Source: Bacteroidota bacterium
Lineage (GTDB): Bacteria > Bacteroidota > Bacteroidia > Chitinophagales > Chitinophagaceae
DNA: 8,297 nt
Reading direction: 5' to 3'
Assembly: GCA_023396345.1 (NCBI GenBank)
Contig: JAEWWO010000153.1
Location: 1 to 8,297 of the forward strand
Shown here: positions 5,986-8,297 of the stretch, in pieces
Position numbering within the stretch: the stretch's first letter is position 1
How the letters are laid out: the number at the start of each line of letters is the position of its first letter
Notes under the pieces: generated by a model
Databases searched by the model: none
What the model saw: only the letters and a program-made list of their open reading frames with translations
Told to the model about the DNA's origin: nothing
Translations under genes and position numbers: made by a program

Positions 5986-5989
5986 TGTT
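5972..5989. promoter_or_regulatory. Second inverted repeat over the -7 element
   Basis: AACACA (5972-5977) and TGTGTT (5984-5989) are perfect 6-base arms around TATCTT, which is most of the -7 element. The arm sequence differs from operator 1, so this could bind a different regulator, or be a minor site, or be chance. Its centre lies about 27 bases from that of operator 1, between two and three helical turns. Confidence 0.45.
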
Positions 5990-6026
5990 GTCAAGTTCTA
6001 AATAAATAAACTTAAACCAAATAAAA

Positions 6027-6365
6027 ATGGATATTCAGAATACACAAAGTCAAATGCGGAAAGGAGTGCTTGAGTTCTGCATTTTGTCAATTATAAAAAA
6101 CGAGGAATCCTATCCGAGTGATATTCTCGAAAAATTAAAAGACGCTAACTTAAGCGTTTTAGAAGGAACTTTGTATCCGCTCCTTACAAGATTAAAAAAT
6201 GCAAATCTTCTTTCTTACCGTTGGGTAGAAAGTGTATCAGGACCGCCCAGAAAATATTTTAGTCTCACAGAAGAAGGCATGGTCTTTTATCTGGAGCTGA
6301 AGAAAACCTGGAAAGAATTATCTGATGCAGTAAATAAAATAACAACAGTAGAAAATCACAACTAA
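6027..6365 (+). CDS. PadR-family winged-helix transcriptional regulator
   Basis: This 112-residue protein is a compact PadR repressor. The winged-helix core covers about residues 10-85. It starts with MRKGVLEFCILSII (10-23), continues through the recognition-helix region SVLEGTLYPLLTRLKNANLL (43-62), and ends in the wing SGPPRKYFSLTEEG (71-84). The G-LYPLL-RL and PPRKYF-LT-G patterns are diagnostic. A single C-terminal helix (about 86-105) replaces the long dimerisation domain of full-size PadR, placing it in the short subfamily. It is the first gene of an operon: the PspC-domain membrane protein begins 38 bases after its last base. Two inverted repeats over its own promoter suggest autorepression. 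In known PadR/HAAS modules the partner protein is thought to signal to PadR; here the ligand or release signal is unknown. Confidence 0.93.
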   Translation: MDIQNTQSQMRKGVLEFCILSIIKNEESYPSDILEKLKDANLSVLEGTLYPLLTRLKNANLLSYRWVESVSGPPRKYFSLTEEGMVFYLELKKTWKELSDAVNKITTVENHN

Positions 6366-6402
6366 AAAACATCTATCACAAACAAACAATAAAATTACAA
6401 TT

Positions 6403-8297
6403 ATGAAAAAGGTAATCAATATAAATTTTCAGGGACGCGTGGTAATGATTGAAGAGACAGCATACGAAAATCTTAAACAATATATAGACAGTCTTCGTAT
6501 TTACTTTGCAAATGAAGAAGGCAGAGATGAAATCATCAATGATATTGAATGGAGAGTTTCAGAACTGTTTGAAGAAATCATTAAAAAAGGTGAACCCTGT
6601 GTTACAGAAAATCATCTGGAATCCATTATTAAAAGCATTGGTCGTCCGCAGGATCTGCAACAGGAAGAAGAAATATATCAGGCACACGCAACTACTGCTG
6701 CGGCAAGTGCTGCAACAACATCAGCAACTAATGAACAAACTGCTCAGAAAACTACACAGCAACAAACGCTTACAAATTTCAAAAAACGTTTCTTACGCGA
6801 CGAAACCAATAAAAGAATTGGCGGTGTGTGTGCAGGAATAGGAAACTATCTGGGCATTGATCATTCGGTAGTAAGAATTTTAACCGTTCTCTTTGCTTTT
6901 GCTTATGGTGTGAGTATTCTGGTTTACATTGTATTGTGGGCTGCTTTGCCGGGAGCCACAACAAAAGAAATTGGCTCGTCTTACAGAAAATTGTTCAGAG
7001 ATCCAACGAGCAAAGTTATTGGTGGCGTGTGTTCCGGACTGGCTCATTACTTTAAAATGGAAACATGGATTGTACGCTTAATATTTATTTTATCGCTTCT
7101 CTCCCCTGCTATATTCGGAATACTTGATTTTGGCGTATTTAGCGGCAGCCTGAGCGGATTTACATTCCTGCTGTATTTAGTACTTTGGATTGTAGTACCC
7201 AAAGCCAAAAGACCGACGGACTTTCTTGCAATGAGAGGTGAAAACATAGACCTGAACAATATTAAAAATACGGTTCAGGAAGATATGAGTGACGATAAAA
7301 AAAAAATAGTTAAGTCACCTGTAACTGAAGAAGACAGCAATCAGATGAACTATATAGCCGGACAGCCGCAACAAAACTATACATATACTCACAACAGTAC
7401 CGGTTTTGGAGATGTAATTCTTATCATTATTAAAGCAATAGCCTATGTTTTGTTAGGAATAATAGTTCTTTCTCTTTTGGGCGCGTTAATAGCTATTGGT
7501 ATAGCAGCTATGTTTGGTCTTCCTTATCTCAATCTCTATTTCACAGAAGGATGGCAAAGTACAATAGCAGTACTTGCAGTTGTATGTTTTATCTGGGTTC
7601 CTGTAATTGCTATCTCTATCTGGATAATCAGAAGACTGTTCGGATACAAACATAAAAACGCAAGTTTAAGAAATGCTTTTCTGATGTTGTGGCTGGTGGG
7701 AGTAGCAGCAACAATTGCTTTAGTTGTTTCAGGTTACAACAATATAAAATATGAAAGTGAATTAAACAGACAGGCTGTAACCCTTACCAATCCCGGTGTT
7801 GATAAACTGATTGTTGATTTCACAAGCGGTAATAAAAATATTCTTAAAAGAAATTTCAGAGTATTTCCGTTCAGAAAGAATGACAAATTTTACATCAATA
7901 ACATGTATCTGGATATAGAAAAATCTACCGATAGTAACTACCATGCTTACATACAAAAATATGCAAACGGCAACAGCATTGCAGATGCTAATAAATATGC
8001 TGAAAAAATAAATCTGCCCTTCACACAAAAAGATTCTGTCCTGCATATTGAAAAAGGTATTTTAATCAATGCCGCCAATAAATTCAGAAATCAAAAAGCA
8101 GATATCACTATAGAAGTGCCCGTAGGCAAAACTATATACGTAAATAATAATTACTTTGGTTTTCCGAATGTAGAAATAGCCAATTTCAGATGGAAAAAAA
8201 ACAGAGAATGGAGTTCAGGTAAAGAATACATCATGACAGACGAAGGATTAAAGCCCGTAAATAATAACGAAACTAAAACAGAGATTAAAATAAATAC
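6403..8297 (+). CDS. Membrane protein with HAAS-like N-terminus, two PspC domains and beta-rich C-terminus, 3' end outside window
   Basis: The frame is open from ATG 6403 to the window end (631 complete codons), so the C-terminus is missing. Residues 1-85 form a soluble helical region (MKKVININFQGRVVMIEE, then IINDIEWRVSELFEE and IIKSIGRPQDL) resembling the HAAS-type domains linked to PadR genes. A linker rich in A, T and Q (86-125) follows. PspC domain 1 is at about 127-185 (KRIGGVCAGIGNYLGID, then a hydrophobic helix ending LWAALPG). PspC domain 2 is at about 195-268 (KVIGGVCSGLAHYF, ending LWIVVPKA) and contains an insertion with an extra hydrophobic stretch. A charged cytosolic-looking loop (269-335) is followed by membrane segments near 337-375, 386-410 and 424-444. 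From about 455 on the sequence is beta-strand-rich and presumably extracytoplasmic, with RNQKADITIEVPVGKTIYV (563-581) reminiscent of the DUF4097/toastrack fold. It probably senses envelope stress together with the PadR encoded just upstream. The start codon is supported by family N-termini that read MxKxVNINxxG. Confidence 0.85.
   Translation, partial: MKKVININFQGRVVMIEETAYENLKQYIDSLRIYFANEEGRDEIINDIEWRVSELFEEIIKKGEPCVTENHLESIIKSIGRPQDLQQEEEIYQAHATTAAASAATTSATNEQTAQKTTQQQTLTNFKKRFLRDETNKRIGGVCAGIGNYLGIDHSVVRILTVLFAFAYGVSILVYIVLWAALPGATTKEIGSSYRKLFRDPTSKVIGGVCSGLAHYFKMETWIVRLIFILSLLSPAIFGILDFGVFSGSLSGFTFLLYLVLWIVVPKAKRPTDFLAMRGENIDLNNIKNTVQEDMSDDKKKIVKSPVTEEDSNQMNYIAGQPQQNYTYTHNSTGFGDVILIIIKAIAYVLLGIIVLSLLGALIAIGIAAMFGLPYLNLYFTEGWQSTIAVLAVVCFIWVPVIAISIWIIRRLFGYKHKNASLRNAFLMLWLVGVAATIALVVSGYNNIKYESELNRQAVTLTNPGVDKLIVDFTSGNKNILKRNFRVFPFRKNDKFYINNMYLDIEKSTDSNYHAYIQKYANGNSIADANKYAEKINLPFTQKDSVLHIEKGILINAANKFRNQKADITIEVPVGKTIYVNNNYFGFPNVEIANFRWKKNREWSSGKEYIMTDEGLKPVNNNETKTEIKIN
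7297..7306 (+). repeat. Run of ten A residues inside the PspC gene
   Basis: The run encodes K299-K300-K301 plus the first base of I302, just after the second PspC domain. Losing one A gives TAG immediately, and gaining one gives TAA three codons later (AAT AGT TAA). Slippage either way would yield a protein of about 300 residues with the HAAS-like and both PspC domains but without the later membrane and beta-rich regions. Whether slippage occurs is inference. Confidence 0.7.

Noticed and set aside
6506..6841. Plus-strand reading frame of 111 codons overlapping the PspC gene
   Set aside because: It is a shifted frame of the same strand, low in complexity (K, Q, L rich), while the frame from 6403 gives the expected HAAS-like and PspC sequence.
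7762..8046. Minus-strand reading frame of 94 codons
   Set aside because: Antisense to the beta-rich region of the PspC protein; no family resemblance.

Overview
The window looks like chromosomal DNA from a member of the Bacteroidota (Chitinophagales, Sphingobacteriales or Flavobacteria-like). It is AT-rich, most start codons are preceded by A-rich sequence rather than a Shine-Dalgarno motif, and several genes carry the Bacteroidota -7 promoter element TAnnTTTG. The short Bacteroidota-type arginine decarboxylase, a trigger factor with GFRKGMVP, and a PadR gene paired with an N-terminally extended PspC protein all fit that phylum. I cannot name the genus from sequence alone.

Layout. Bases 1-1222 (minus) hold most of an arginine decarboxylase gene whose 3' end lies beyond the window. 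Upstream of it on the same strand is trigger factor (1363-2736), with a clear intrinsic terminator between them. A short divergent intergenic region (2737-2894) carries the trigger factor promoter and a promoter for a plus-strand GNAT acetyltransferase (2895-3413) that appears to be leaderless. The acetyltransferase converges, with 8 bases between, on a minus-strand HigA/HigB toxin-antitoxin pair (3992-3422) written antitoxin first. The promoter of that pair is covered by a 13-base-arm inverted repeat. Next on the minus strand is a secreted protein of the class A beta-lactamase fold (5001-4069) that keeps the SxxK, SDN and KTG motifs but has no visible omega-loop ExxLN. Divergent from it is a DUF4256 protein of unknown function (5142-5711).

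After a gene-free AT-rich stretch (5712-6026) comes a two-gene plus-strand operon: a PadR-family repressor (6027-6365) and a large membrane protein (6403 to the window end, incomplete). The membrane protein has an N-terminal helical HAAS-like region, two tandem PspC domains, further membrane segments and a beta-rich, probably extracytoplasmic C-terminal region. Two perfect inverted repeats lie over the -33 and -7 elements of the operon promoter.

How the genes work together. Arginine decarboxylase (polyamine synthesis) and trigger factor (nascent-chain folding) are housekeeping genes. HigA/HigB is a self-regulating accessory module. The PadR/PspC pair is the most system-like part of the window: the layout suggests envelope-stress sensing in which the membrane protein controls, or is controlled by, the PadR repressor. 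That is a known family arrangement, but the double PspC domain, the two operators and a 10-A run between the PspC domains and the rest of the protein deserve a closer look. I see no rRNA, tRNA, CRISPR array, insertion sequence or phage gene.
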